A stretch of DNA of 11,684 bases from DATLAN01 sp035527455. Lineage in GTDB: Bacteria > Planctomycetota > Planctomycetia > Pirellulales > Thermoguttaceae. Numbering within the stretch: position 1 is the stretch's first letter; every line of letters starts with the position of its first letter. The notes under the pieces were generated by a model, which was given only the letters and a program-made list of their open reading frames with translations, searched no databases and was not told the origin of the DNA. Of the stretch, positions 1-7,309 are shown piece by piece. The DNA lies in the NCBI GenBank assembly GCA_035527455.1, contig DATLAN010000402.1, positions 1 through 11,684 on the forward strand. Reading direction: 5' to 3'. The translations under genes and the position numbers were made by a program.

Positions 1-65
1 TGGGGGCTCGGGACTGGGGGCTCGGGACTGGGGGCTCGGGACTGGGGGCTCGGGGCTGGGGGCTC
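1..65. repeat. 14-bp tandem repeat, about 4.6 copies
   Basis: Three identical copies of the 14-mer TGGGGGCTCGGGAC lie at 1-14, 15-28 and 29-42. A fourth copy at 43-56 has one A-to-G change, and a 9-base partial copy ends at 65. The array touches the window edge and may extend to the left. It is strongly G-rich on the plus strand. It has no open reading frame of note and no spacer structure. It lies downstream of the minus-strand synthase gene, in non-coding DNA, so it is best read as a minisatellite-type array of unknown role. Confidence 0.9.
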
Positions 66-125
66 TTGGTCGGGGGTTCGGAAAACGGATCGTTCCAGCC
101 CTACCCCCCAGCGCCGCAACCAAAC

Positions 126-141
126 GGCGGGCAAGCCCGCC
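126..141 (-). terminator. Candidate terminator or palindrome after the N-acetylglutamate synthase gene
   Basis: GGCGGG and CCCGCC pair around a CAAG loop (16 bases overall, palindromic). The palindrome lies about 30 bases past the stop codon of the minus-strand synthase gene. Read in that gene's direction, the hairpin is followed by GTTTGGTTG, which is only weakly T-rich. It could therefore be a poor intrinsic terminator, or simply one of the many dispersed GC-rich palindromes of this genome. Confidence 0.3.
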
Positions 142-171
142 CGCTAAACGTCGTTATCACAATCGGTTACG

Positions 172-1539
172 TCAAACATGCGCGCACCCGCCGGCCAGCG
201 AGAACTCGAACAGTTGCACTTGCCGCCGCTCCTCCAAGGCGTATCGCTCCAGCGCGCTCTTCAGCAGCGAAGTCTGCCAGGGGCGCGACGGATTTCGCTG
301 CCCCCCGGCTCGCTCGAACAGCCTCTTGGCCCGCTTTGCGGCCGTAATGGCAACGGCCCCGGCATACCCCTTCTCTCGGAAGCGGCCAAGCGATTCGCCC
401 AGCAGCAACTGCCCTTGCTGGGAGTCCTGATGGTTTTCTCCGATCACCAATCCGCCGATCTGGAGGATTCCCGGCGCCCCGGGCACGTCGGTCGCATGGA
501 GCTTGCCGACGATGATCCCTCGATGTTTGAGCACGAGCGTTTGCGGCAACCGTCGCTCCAGTTCCGATCGGTCCAGCGGTTTGACGTACGGCGTACCGTG
601 CGGCGTTGTGTAGCCCTGCGACTCGGCGTGAAGACGGTAGACCTCTTCCAGGTCGCTCTGTCGGGCGTAATCGACGTGGTGGCTCTGGCGGCGCTCGATC
701 ATGGTTCCCACGCCCGTGCGGGTGAGGATTTCCTCGAGCAATCGCGAATACGAAACGAGGTGAACCTGGCCGACGTGCCCGGCGACGGCGCGGATGCTCG
801 CATGGACCTTGGGTAGGACGGTTCCGGAGAGGACGAAGTTGCCGCTTGGATCTTTCCGCTGCAAGAGGCACAGGAGCTGTTCGAGGTCCGCGAAGCTGAG
901 CCGGCGTCTGTCTCCTCGGTGGTCCGGCAGAAAGACGCCGTCCGCTTTCATCAAGAACAGCAGTTTCTGTGCGCCAAGCTCGACCGCCAGATCAGCCGCC
1001 AGCGACGTTGCGGAAACGTGGAGAAACCGGCCGTCGTCGTCCTCTCCTCCGAAGCCGATGACCGGAAGCCTCCGCTGGTCCAGGGCCGCTTGGATGCCGC
1101 CGATCTCGATTTCGGTCACCATGCCGGTGCTCCCGTGCGCGATTCTACGTTCCGCTCGAATCACGGACTCCGGGAAGACGCGGCACGGCACGTCGCACAA
1201 CCGGCACAGCCCTTCGACGACGTTGCCGATTCGGCGACGCTCTTGTTGGATGCGAGCAAGGGCCGTCTCGGGGATGATCAGCCGGTTCGTCTCGGGGTGC
1301 GGGCGTGCTCCAAAGGACGCGCGAAGCTCCCTCTCGAACTCCGTCCCCTTGCCCAGGACCAAGACGATCCGGATCCCGTGGCCGAGCAGGTCCTTGATAC
1401 CTTGAAGGATGGCAAGCGTCGTCTCGGTCTTCTCGACGGCCTCGGCCTCGGCTTGGACGACGAAGGTATTGCCTGCGAACTCGCAGTAGTAAAGGTTGGA
1501 AATCATCGGCTCGGCAAACGCGCGGGGAGGCGTTATCAT
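172..1539 (-). CDS. argA: Amino-acid N-acetyltransferase (N-acetylglutamate synthase-like, AAK plus GNAT)
   Basis: The predicted 455-residue protein has the two-domain plan of bacterial N-acetylglutamate synthase, which makes N-acetylglutamate from acetyl-CoA and glutamate in the first step of arginine synthesis in the cytoplasm. An amino-acid-kinase-like domain spans about residues 22-285 and includes the family-like stretch SLAADLAVELGAQKLLFLM. A GNAT acetyltransferase domain follows at about 288-415, with a degenerate acetyl-CoA loop in HQDSQQGQLLL near residues 370-380. I chose the ATG at 1539 because GAGG lies 8 bases upstream of it. A TTG at 1563 would add eight residues, and an ATG at 1506 is also possible but lacks a clear ribosome site. 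The kinase-like domain has FVVQAEAEAVE where relatives usually carry a GGE glycine pair, so the kinase fold is probably regulatory or structural. It is divergent from greA. An alternative is a related acetyltransferase with another amino-acid substrate. Confidence 0.75.
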   Translation of the reverse strand: MITPPRAFAEPMISNLYYCEFAGNTFVVQAEAEAVEKTETTLAILQGIKDLLGHGIRIVLVLGKGTEFERELRASFGARPHPETNRLIIPETALARIQQERRRIGNVVEGLCRLCDVPCRVFPESVIRAERRIAHGSTGMVTEIEIGGIQAALDQRRLPVIGFGGEDDDGRFLHVSATSLAADLAVELGAQKLLFLMKADGVFLPDHRGDRRRLSFADLEQLLCLLQRKDPSGNFVLSGTVLPKVHASIRAVAGHVGQVHLVSYSRLLEEILTRTGVGTMIERRQSHHVDYARQSDLEEVYRLHAESQGYTTPHGTPYVKPLDRSELERRLPQTLVLKHRGIIVGKLHATDVPGAPGILQIGGLVIGENHQDSQQGQLLLGESLGRFREKGYAGAVAITAAKRAKRLFERAGGQRNPSRPWQTSLLKSALERYALEERRQVQLFEFSLAGGCAHV

Positions 1540-1645
1540 AGGCTCTGCCTCGCACGGCAACAAGGCGTCTGGAACCTCGCCTTTACACGCCCCGCTGAAT
1601 CAACGACAATAGCAGCTTACTTGCCAGAAAACACAGCGGCCCCCA

Positions 1646-1672
1646 CGCAAGGGTGGGCGGTCGCGTTTTTTT
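1646..1672 (+). promoter_or_regulatory. Hairpin plus T-run in the greA leader (possible attenuator)
   Basis: Between the divergent synthase gene and greA, CCCAC pairs with GTGGG around a six-base loop. After CGGTCGCG comes a run of seven T residues, about 20 bases before the greA start codon. A hairpin followed by a T-run in a leader can act as a terminator or attenuator. The stem is short and the T-run is eight bases away from it, so the evidence is weak. GreA relieves transcript arrest, so feedback at this site would make sense, but that is inference. Confidence 0.25.
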
Positions 1673-1693
1673 CGCCCCGCGGGAGACCGAGAC

Positions 1694-2173
1694 ATGTCCG
1701 AACAGATCCCCATGACACGCGCCGGCTACGACAAGATCAAAGGGGAAATCGATCGGCTTCACGATATCGAATTGCCCAAGATCCTCAAACGGCTGGGCGA
1801 AGCCCGGGCGGAAGGCGATCTGAGCGAAAACGCCGAGTACCACGGTGCCCAGGAAAGCCGCATGATGATGGAGGCCAAGATCAACGATCTGCGTGCGAAG
1901 CTTTCCCATGCCGTGCTGGTCGACCCTTCGCGATTGCCCAAGGACGAGGTCGGGTTCGGTTGCACGGTCAAGGTGAAGGACTTGAAGTTCAAGGATGAAG
2001 AGGAATTCACGTTGGTCGGCGCCGGGGAAGAGGATTACGACGCCGGCAAGATCTTGTTCACCAGCCCGCTGGCCCAGGGGTTGGTCGGCAGCAAGGTGGG
2101 TGAACAGGTCGAGATCGAGGTGCCGCAGGGGACGTTGAAGTTCGAGATCCTGGAGATTCGGTTCGAGGAGTAG
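1694..2173 (+). CDS. greA: Transcription elongation factor GreA
   Basis: The 159-residue protein is of normal GreA length and has both GreA domains. Residues about 1-76 form the N-terminal antiparallel coiled coil, with the diagnostic tip sequence GDLSENAEYH at residues 41-50. Its acidic residues (D42, E45) are the ones that hold the catalytic metal at the RNA polymerase active site. Residues about 80-158 form the FKBP-like C-terminal domain. GreA binds the polymerase secondary channel and stimulates cleavage of backtracked transcripts. The ATG at 1694 has GGGAG eight bases upstream. The gene stands alone, divergent from the synthase gene and convergent with the PQQ-type protein gene. Nothing is missing and identification is secure. 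Confidence 0.97.
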   Translation: MSEQIPMTRAGYDKIKGEIDRLHDIELPKILKRLGEARAEGDLSENAEYHGAQESRMMMEAKINDLRAKLSHAVLVDPSRLPKDEVGFGCTVKVKDLKFKDEEEFTLVGAGEEDYDAGKILFTSPLAQGLVGSKVGEQVEIEVPQGTLKFEILEIRFEE

Positions 2174-2256
2174 GGCTGGTCGTGGCCTGGACGTTCCTGC
2201 AGGGCCTGCAGTAGAAGGCAATCGAAGCAAGCCCGAAGGACTTCGTCCGGGGTTTC

Positions 2257-2268
2257 TTCCCGCGGGAA
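2257..2268. terminator. Palindrome between convergent genes, weak bidirectional terminator candidate
   Basis: TTCCCGCGGGAA is a perfect 12-base palindrome, flanked by T residues on the left and A residues on the right. It lies in the roughly 100-base gap between the greA stop (2173) and the stop of the minus-strand propeller gene (2273). The position suits a bidirectional terminator, but once a loop is allowed the stem is only 4 bp. Other short repeats in this gap, such as CTGCAGGGCCTGCAG near 2200, are equally tentative. Confidence 0.2.
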
Positions 2269-2272
2269 AACG

Positions 2273-3550
2273 CTACCGGCCTGTTTCCGCTTTCTCGTCG
2301 TCCGCAGCCGGCTTCGCCTTCTTGGCGGAGACGTCGTAGCAGAGGACGACGTACTGGTCGCGAAGGTACAAGCGTCCGTTGGCGATGACCGGATGCGGCC
2401 AGGCCATGAACTCCGACCGATCCGGCTGTTCGAACGTGGCGCGGCGCGCAAGCTTGGTCGAGGAGGCCTCGTAGAGATCGACCGCGCCGTCTTCATTGCG
2501 CACGTAGAGCATTCCATCGGCGTAGGCGATCGAGAACCGGCCGGTATAGGCGGCTTTGACGACCACGCCCGTCTTGTAGTTCAGACAGACCAGCACGCCC
2601 GGGTCGGCACAGCCGTAGAGAAACCCGTCGACGACGACGAACCCGCCGTGTTGGCACTGCATCTTGTTGGTGGCGTAGAGTTCCTGCGGAACGATCGCCC
2701 CGGTTTCGTCCTTGCGAATCCACACGCAACCGCCGCCTTTGCCGTAGCCGGACGCGGCGAAGACGGTCGAGCCGACCACGACGGGCGTGGGGCAGTTCGC
2801 CTGTCCGTTGCCGGGCGCGTCGTAGCGCCAGAGGATGGCCCCGTCGGAGGCGCGGATTCCGACCACGCCCCGCAGCGTGAAGGCGATATACTGCGGCGTA
2901 TCGCACAAGACGGCCTTGACGATGGAACTGTACGACGCGGCGTCGCCTCCCTTGGCGGCCCAGATCTCTTCGCCCGTCTCGGCATCCAGCGCCACGACGG
3001 TCTTTTCCATGCCCGGCGTGCAGATGACGCGGTCGCCGTCGACCAGCACGGACTCGCTGAACCCGCACAAAGGCTCCTTGCCGCCGAAATCCCGCCTCAT
3101 TTCCCGGTGCCAGATGGGTCTACCCGTTTCGGCATCGCAGCAGATGAGCCGCCCGGCCAATCCCAGGGCGTAGACCTTTCCGCCGGCGACGGTGGGCGTG
3201 CTCCGCGGGCCGGGATAGCCGCCGCCCAGGGAATGGATGCCGCCGGTCTTGCAGGCCCAGATCTGTTCGCCCGTCTTGTCGTCAAGGCAGACGATCCATT
3301 CGTCTATCGGGCCGTTGCCCATGACGAAGACTCTTCCGTCGGCGATCGACGGCCCGCCGAAGCCGATGCCGGCGGCGTTCGCCTTCCAGACCAGCGGAGG
3401 GCCTTCCTCGGGCCACTGCTTCAAGAGGCCCGTCTCCGCGCTCTTGCCGTCGCGGTTGGGGCCTCGCCACTGCGGCCAGTCATCGGCCGGGGCGCGGGCA
3501 GCCATGGCGATCAGCGTGAACAGGGCGGCGGAGATTGCAGCTTGTCGCAT
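2273..3550 (-). CDS. Secreted PQQ-like beta-propeller protein
   Basis: The 425-residue predicted protein has a clear signal peptide at residues 1-22 (hydrophobic stretch, then a cut before DDWPQWRG). The mature protein begins with WPQWRGPNRDG, the hallmark of a large planctomycete family of exported PQQ-type propellers. Blade motifs ending in a conserved Trp or a similar residue recur: CLDDKTGEQIW, CCDAETGRPIW, ALDAETGEEIW, ASDGAILW and CLNYKTG. The fold resembles BamB and quinoprotein dehydrogenases, but I see no catalytic residue set that would support an enzyme call. A scaffold or binding role in the periplasm is more likely. The ATG at 3550 lacks a strong ribosome site. The gene lies 88 bases downstream of the three-repeat exported protein in the same direction, with a REP-like doublet between them. 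The C-terminus ends in an Ala/Lys-rich tail. Confidence 0.88.
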   Translation of the reverse strand: MRQAAISAALFTLIAMAARAPADDWPQWRGPNRDGKSAETGLLKQWPEEGPPLVWKANAAGIGFGGPSIADGRVFVMGNGPIDEWIVCLDDKTGEQIWACKTGGIHSLGGGYPGPRSTPTVAGGKVYALGLAGRLICCDAETGRPIWHREMRRDFGGKEPLCGFSESVLVDGDRVICTPGMEKTVVALDAETGEEIWAAKGGDAASYSSIVKAVLCDTPQYIAFTLRGVVGIRASDGAILWRYDAPGNGQANCPTPVVVGSTVFAASGYGKGGGCVWIRKDETGAIVPQELYATNKMQCQHGGFVVVDGFLYGCADPGVLVCLNYKTGVVVKAAYTGRFSIAYADGMLYVRNEDGAVDLYEASSTKLARRATFEQPDRSEFMAWPHPVIANGRLYLRDQYVVLCYDVSAKKAKPAADDEKAETGR

Positions 3551-3567
3551 GTTGGGGCTTTCGCAAT

Positions 3568-3625
3568 GGTGGCCATCTCGCTGGGGAGAGAGGGGCTTCG
3601 TCTCACGGAGTGAGACGGCTACTAT
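3568..3625 (-). repeat. REP-like palindrome with a decayed inverted partner (locus A)
   Basis: Read on the minus strand, GTAGC at 3621-3617 leads into an 8-bp stem, CGTCTCAC and GTGAGACG, around a TCC loop (3617-3599). After a 16-base spacer, AGCGAGATGGCCACC (3582-3568) matches 13 of 14 bases of the inverted second element at 7353-7366. Its own left arm (3593-3583) has decayed. The 27 bases at 3625-3599 match 7310-7336 at 25 positions, and both differences lie opposite each other in the stem and restore pairing. The unit begins 14 bases past the stop of the three-repeat protein gene and precedes the propeller gene. Confidence 0.85.
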
Positions 3626-3638
3626 CAGGCCCGGCGGA

Positions 3639-4766
3639 TCACCACGCCGGTCCGGCCGTGCGGGCGGGGCGGTTCTTCAGGATAATGGGGTATTGCCGGA
3701 CGACGCCGCCGTCGGTCTTGCGAAACAGACCCGCGAAACCGTTGGGGTTCATCTGGGCGCGGATGGAGACCGTCGACTTGCCGTAATCGCCCGTCCCGCT
3801 CAGCACGTTCTCCACCAGCGAGCCGGTCATGGTCGCCTTCTGGTTGTTGACGTCGATGACCAGCTTCGCCTGGTCTTCGTGCAGGGTCAGTTTGCCGATC
3901 CAGACGGGCGGAGTATTGTTGACGATCACGTCGTATACGAACGTCCAATTGGGATCGTCTCCGCCGCCTCCGGCGCCCTTGACGAGATTGACGTCGAATT
4001 CCTCCTCCTGGCCGTTGATTTCCTTGACGAACTTGCCGGTAAAACCGTTCTCGCTCGGGATGAGCTTGAAGGTATCCATCCGGTTGCCTCGCCAGTAGAG
4101 CGGATACATCTCCTTGTTGCTGTAGTCGCAGCGATAGACCCGGCCGCCGGCGTTGACCGTGATCGCGCGGCCGTCCAGGGCGAATTGGGCATTGGTGTTG
4201 ATAGCCTGCCCGTCTTTATTCGTCAGGGTCAGCCCGTAATTGCCCGGGATGTCGTCGATCTTGGGCGGCAGGGGCATCTTGACCGGGACGCCGCCTCCGC
4301 CGTCGTTCCAGACGGGCGTCAGCACGATCGGCGCGATTTTGGCACCCAGCGCCGCGTCGATCCGGCTGTACTGGCCGTAGAAACAACGGCCGTCGTAGGT
4401 GGCCTCGACCATCGTCGTGAGGTTGAAGTTTTCGGCCAGGTACTCCGAGACGACCTTGAGCCGGTTGTTGAGGAACATGCCGATCATCGGTTTGTCCTGA
4501 CCGTCCATGGCGATCTTCAACGTCGCTTTCGGCCCCCAAAAATCCAGCGTGGAAGGGAACCTCTCGCCGCCGACGTCGGCGTGGTAGGGGCCGGAAATGT
4601 CGATTTCGGTCTCCGGCCGGAACTCGGTCGGCCCATCCGCCAGCGAGCGGCGCTCGGGTTCCGCGGCGAGGGCGGTCCCGAAAAGCGTGAACGCCGCAAC
4701 ACAAGCCGTTGTGCCGAGTACACTTACGTACCGCAGTTTCCTGGCAACACGACATAACGCCGACAT
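3639..4766 (-). CDS. Exported beta-rich protein with three internal repeats, function unknown
   Basis: I do not recognise a named family. The 375-residue protein has a signal peptide at residues 1-34 (basic N-terminus, hydrophobic core, cut after TALA). Three weakly similar units of about 95 residues follow, at roughly 57-152, 172-265 and 273-365. Each opens with a G/N-Y/W-rich strand, passes through alternating hydrophobic strands, and closes with a G-F/Y-x-G-x-Y/F-like turn and a final I-x-L strand (FYGQY, FTGKF, FAGLF). Glycine-rich linkers separate units 1-2 and 2-3. This suggests three small beta barrels or sandwiches in a periplasmic or surface protein. The ATG at 4766 is well supported because GGAGGGG lies 6 bases upstream. 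The earlier in-frame ATG at 4781 would overlap that site. The gene lies upstream of the propeller gene on the same strand. Confidence 0.8.
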   Translation of the reverse strand: MSALCRVARKLRYVSVLGTTACVAAFTLFGTALAAEPERRSLADGPTEFRPETEIDISGPYHADVGGERFPSTLDFWGPKATLKIAMDGQDKPMIGMFLNNRLKVVSEYLAENFNLTTMVEATYDGRCFYGQYSRIDAALGAKIAPIVLTPVWNDGGGGVPVKMPLPPKIDDIPGNYGLTLTNKDGQAINTNAQFALDGRAITVNAGGRVYRCDYSNKEMYPLYWRGNRMDTFKLIPSENGFTGKFVKEINGQEEEFDVNLVKGAGGGGDDPNWTFVYDVIVNNTPPVWIGKLTLHEDQAKLVIDVNNQKATMTGSLVENVLSGTGDYGKSTVSIRAQMNPNGFAGLFRKTDGGVVRQYPIILKNRPARTAGPAW

Positions 4767-4980
4767 GAGAGACCCCTCCATTGTTTGCGGCAGAACCCCT
4801 ACTAATTGTTTTAGCTGATGAAACCGGATCGATCAAGGAAAAACCGCCCCACGGATGGAGGTTCATTGCATTCTCCGCGCAGGGACCCTAGATTATCGTT
4901 GCGACGGTGATCCGTGTCGCCGCCCGGGGCGCCGACACGAGGCCATTGAACCCACCACGAATTGCAGGAAAGGTGTTGCC
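4767..4980. other. Divergent intergenic region
   Basis: This 214-base gap separates the minus-strand exported protein gene from the plus-strand HEAT-repeat gene, so promoters for both should lie here. Part of it (about 4795-4850) is AT-richer than its surroundings. It carries the strong GGAGGGG ribosome site of the minus gene (4773-4779) and AGGAAAGG (4966-4973) for the plus gene. I could not place a convincing -35/-10 pair or an operator, and I see no hidden small gene. Confidence 0.5.
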
Positions 4981-6012
4981 GTGAACGATTCATCACAAGT
5001 GGCCGAGATCCTCGACAAGCTGCCCAGCGACAACGACGCCGAGACGAGCCAGATGTGCGAGAAGCTTCTGGCCGGAGGACCGGCGACCATCGCCCAGTTG
5101 ATCGACATGGTCGGCGACGAGTTCGGCGATCCGGCCGGCGTGAAACCGAAGTACGCAGTCCACGCCCTGGCCATCTACGCCGCGCGGCCCGGGGCCGACG
5201 CCCAGCGCAAGCTGGTCGCCGAGACGTTGGCCGAAGGGCTCGACGGCACTCATTCCGACGAGCTGAAGGCGTTCCTCTGCCGGCAGCTTCAGCTTTGCGG
5301 ACGGCCGGAGGAGATCCCCGCCCTGGCCAGGCTGCTGGAAAGCGACCGGCTCTGCGAACCGGCCACCCAGGCGCTGCTGGCCATCGGCGACCCGCGGGCG
5401 ATCGTCGCGCTGCGAGTGGCGCTGCCCGAGGCCGGCGAGAAACGGTTGCCCACGGTCATCAAGGCGTTGGGAGAGTTGGGCGACGCGGGCTCGGCCGCCG
5501 CCATCCGCCAGGCGGTCGATCATCCCAATCGGGACGTGCGGCTGATGGCCTGGTACGCTTTGGCCGACATGGGCGACGCGGGATCGGCCGAGGTGCTCTT
5601 GAAGGCGGCCGAGACGCAGGCGCCGTACGAGCGGACCCAGGCCACCAGCGCCTGCCTGCTGTTGGGCCGCCGGTTGGGCGAAGCGGGCAAGAAGAGCGAG
5701 GCGGAGAAGATCTTCCGCCAGTTGCTCGCCAAGCACCAGGCGGCCGAAGACGTCCACGATCGGGCCGCCGCCTTGGAAGGTCTGGCCGCGGCGATCGGTG
5801 CCGGTGCGGCCGGCGACGTGATGGCCGCGATGGATTCCCGCGAGCCCAGATACCGCCATCCGGCCGCCCGAACGGCCGTCGATCTGGCCGCCGCCATTCG
5901 GAAGGACGAGCCGCAGCAGGCCCAGAAGCTGTTGCAGAAGGTCCTGGAGGCGACCGTGGAAGAGACCGTGCGTCAGCAGGCGCAACTGCTCCTTGACCAA
6001 GCCGGACGGTAG
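4981..6012 (+). CDS. HEAT-repeat domain protein
   Basis: The 343-residue predicted protein is almost entirely helical. From about residue 95 to 230 it shows HEAT-like repeats of roughly 30 residues built on a pattern such as ALLAIGDPRAIVALRVAL, VIKALGELGDAGSAAAIRQA and AWYALADMGDAGSAEVLLKA. The C-terminal third is helical and may be TPR-like. I place the start at the GTG at 4981, because AGGAAAGG ends seven bases upstream and the protein reads sensibly from there. A frame open back to 4855 gives an unconvincing N-terminal extension. No signal peptide is visible, so the protein is probably cytoplasmic and acts as a protein-binding scaffold. It lies 51 bases upstream of the oxidoreductase gene on the same strand and may be co-transcribed with it. 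The precise partner is unknown. Confidence 0.85.
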   Translation: MNDSSQVAEILDKLPSDNDAETSQMCEKLLAGGPATIAQLIDMVGDEFGDPAGVKPKYAVHALAIYAARPGADAQRKLVAETLAEGLDGTHSDELKAFLCRQLQLCGRPEEIPALARLLESDRLCEPATQALLAIGDPRAIVALRVALPEAGEKRLPTVIKALGELGDAGSAAAIRQAVDHPNRDVRLMAWYALADMGDAGSAEVLLKAAETQAPYERTQATSACLLLGRRLGEAGKKSEAEKIFRQLLAKHQAAEDVHDRAAALEGLAAAIGAGAAGDVMAAMDSREPRYRHPAARTAVDLAAAIRKDEPQQAQKLLQKVLEATVEETVRQQAQLLLDQAGR

Positions 6013-6063
6013 CCGGTGCGTTCACACCCATCCACAAGACAATCCTGAAGGAGATACATCACC

Positions 6064-7305
6064 ATGTCTGCTGATAAGCGTAGCAAACGAATCACCCGGC
6101 GGCGTTTTCTCGGCACCACCACGGCCGTGGCCGCGGCGGCCACGATCGTTCCCCGGCACGTGCTGGGCGGGACCGGTGAAATCCCTCCCAGCGAAACGAT
6201 CACCTACGGCGTGATCGGCAACGGCGGCCGCAAGGACTCCGGCATGAAGCGGTGGCCGTGCTGCAAGCGGGTCGCCGTCTGCGACGTGGACGCCGGCCAC
6301 CTCGGCGGCGAGCCGGACAACCAGACCCGGTTCGTCGACTTCCGCAGGATGCTCGAACGCAAGGACATCGACGCGGTGGCCATCGGCACGCCGCCGCACT
6401 GGCACGCGATCCCCTGCATCGCCGCCGCCGAAGCCGGCAAGGACGTCTTCTGCGAAAAGCCGATGACCAAGTTCATCGCCGAAGGCCGGGCCGTGGCCGA
6501 CGCGGTGAAGCGATACGGCGCGGTCTTCCAGATCGGCACCTTCGGCCGCTTCGGCGCGCAAAGTGCGGACAACAAGGCCAACCACAAGATCATCAAGTAC
6601 GGCCTCTTGAAAAGCCTCGACGGCGTGGTGGGCACCGCCGGCGCGAAGAACCGCACGGGCAACCCGAGCCTGCCGCGGCAGGACAACATCCCCGAGTCGC
6701 TCGATTACGATCTGTGGCTGGGCCCGGCCCCATACAAGCCGTACAACGCCGCCCGGGTGCATTACAGCAACCGCTTCTACTGGGACTACGAGGGCGGCGA
6801 CTTGACGAACTTCGGTTTCCACAGCCTCTGCCCGGTCCAGTGGATCTACGGCAAGGACGACACCAGCCCGGTGCTGATCGACCCGGGGCCGTGCCCCTGG
6901 CCGCAACACCCCGACGCGGTGCGGGAGTATAGCTGGGTGGAATGCACCTACGCCGACGGCCTGCGGATCGTGATGACCGGCGGCGCCCACAAGGCGAGTT
7001 ACGACCGGCCGAAAGAGAAGAGCCGAGTCGGCGTCGGCGACCTGGACGAGGCGGGCCGCAAGCGGTACGACGAGTTGCCCGACCCGCCGGCGCTGGTCGA
7101 GTTCGACGTGGCGGTGAAGACCCGGCAGCAGGCGGGCGGCGGCGCCGAGTCGTCGCACCGCGTCTCGACGCTGATGAACCTGGCCAACGTCGCCATTCGC
7201 CTCAACCGCAAGCTTCAGTACGACCCGGTCAACGAGCAGATCGTCGGCGACGAAGAGGCCAACCGGTTCGTGAACATCCCCATGCGGGCGCCGTGGCACC
7301 TGTAG
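6064..7305 (+). CDS. Tat-exported Gfo/Idh/MocA family oxidoreductase
   Basis: The 413-residue protein starts with a Tat signal: twin arginines in TRRRFLG at residues 11-17, then an Ala-rich hydrophobic core to about residue 35. A Rossmann NAD(P)-binding domain follows with GVIGNGG at about 49-55. The family motif EKP is at 131-133, in the position of the EKP lysine that takes part in catalysis in Gfo/Idh/MocA enzymes. The C-terminal part forms the substrate domain. Such exported members are very common in planctomycetes and are thought to oxidise or rearrange sugars and cyclitols. Here the substrate is unknown. AAGGAG lies 10 bases before the ATG. The stretch between the glycine loop and the DFRRML helix looks shorter than in typical relatives, so cofactor binding may differ. 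It lies between the HEAT-repeat and GH10 genes. Confidence 0.9.
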   Translation: MSADKRSKRITRRRFLGTTTAVAAAATIVPRHVLGGTGEIPPSETITYGVIGNGGRKDSGMKRWPCCKRVAVCDVDAGHLGGEPDNQTRFVDFRRMLERKDIDAVAIGTPPHWHAIPCIAAAEAGKDVFCEKPMTKFIAEGRAVADAVKRYGAVFQIGTFGRFGAQSADNKANHKIIKYGLLKSLDGVVGTAGAKNRTGNPSLPRQDNIPESLDYDLWLGPAPYKPYNAARVHYSNRFYWDYEGGDLTNFGFHSLCPVQWIYGKDDTSPVLIDPGPCPWPQHPDAVREYSWVECTYADGLRIVMTGGAHKASYDRPKEKSRVGVGDLDEAGRKRYDELPDPPALVEFDVAVKTRQQAGGGAESSHRVSTLMNLANVAIRLNRKLQYDPVNEQIVGDEEANRFVNIPMRAPWHL

Positions 7306-7309
7306 AAGA

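Noticed and set aside
1..65. CRISPR array
   Set aside because: The 14-bp units are directly adjacent with no spacers.
1540..1563. TTG start that adds eight residues to the synthase
   Set aside because: The ATG at 1539 has GAGG at normal spacing, and the extension contains part of that site.
1580..1612. Sigma-70-like promoter for the synthase gene (TTGTCG, 16 bases, TGTAAA on the minus strand)
   Set aside because: Only four of six bases match in each box, and planctomycete promoters are poorly defined.
3237..4757. 506-codon open frame on the plus strand
   Set aside because: It lies opposite two genes that have signal peptides and, for one, an excellent ribosome site on the minus strand. Its product has no recognisable domain. 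Long antisense frames are expected at this GC content.
4855..4980. 42-codon N-terminal extension of the HEAT-repeat protein
   Set aside because: It is Cys- and Arg-rich, unlike the rest, and the GTG at 4981 has a good ribosome site.
4962..5996. 344-codon frame overlapping the HEAT-repeat gene in another frame
   Set aside because: Its product is dominated by Arg, Gly and Ala, as in a shifted reading of a GC-rich gene. The HEAT repeats are in the chosen frame.
6022..7299. 425-codon minus-strand frame opposite the oxidoreductase gene
   Set aside because: The plus strand encodes a clear Gfo/Idh/MocA protein with a Tat signal and ribosome site. The opposite frame is composition-driven.
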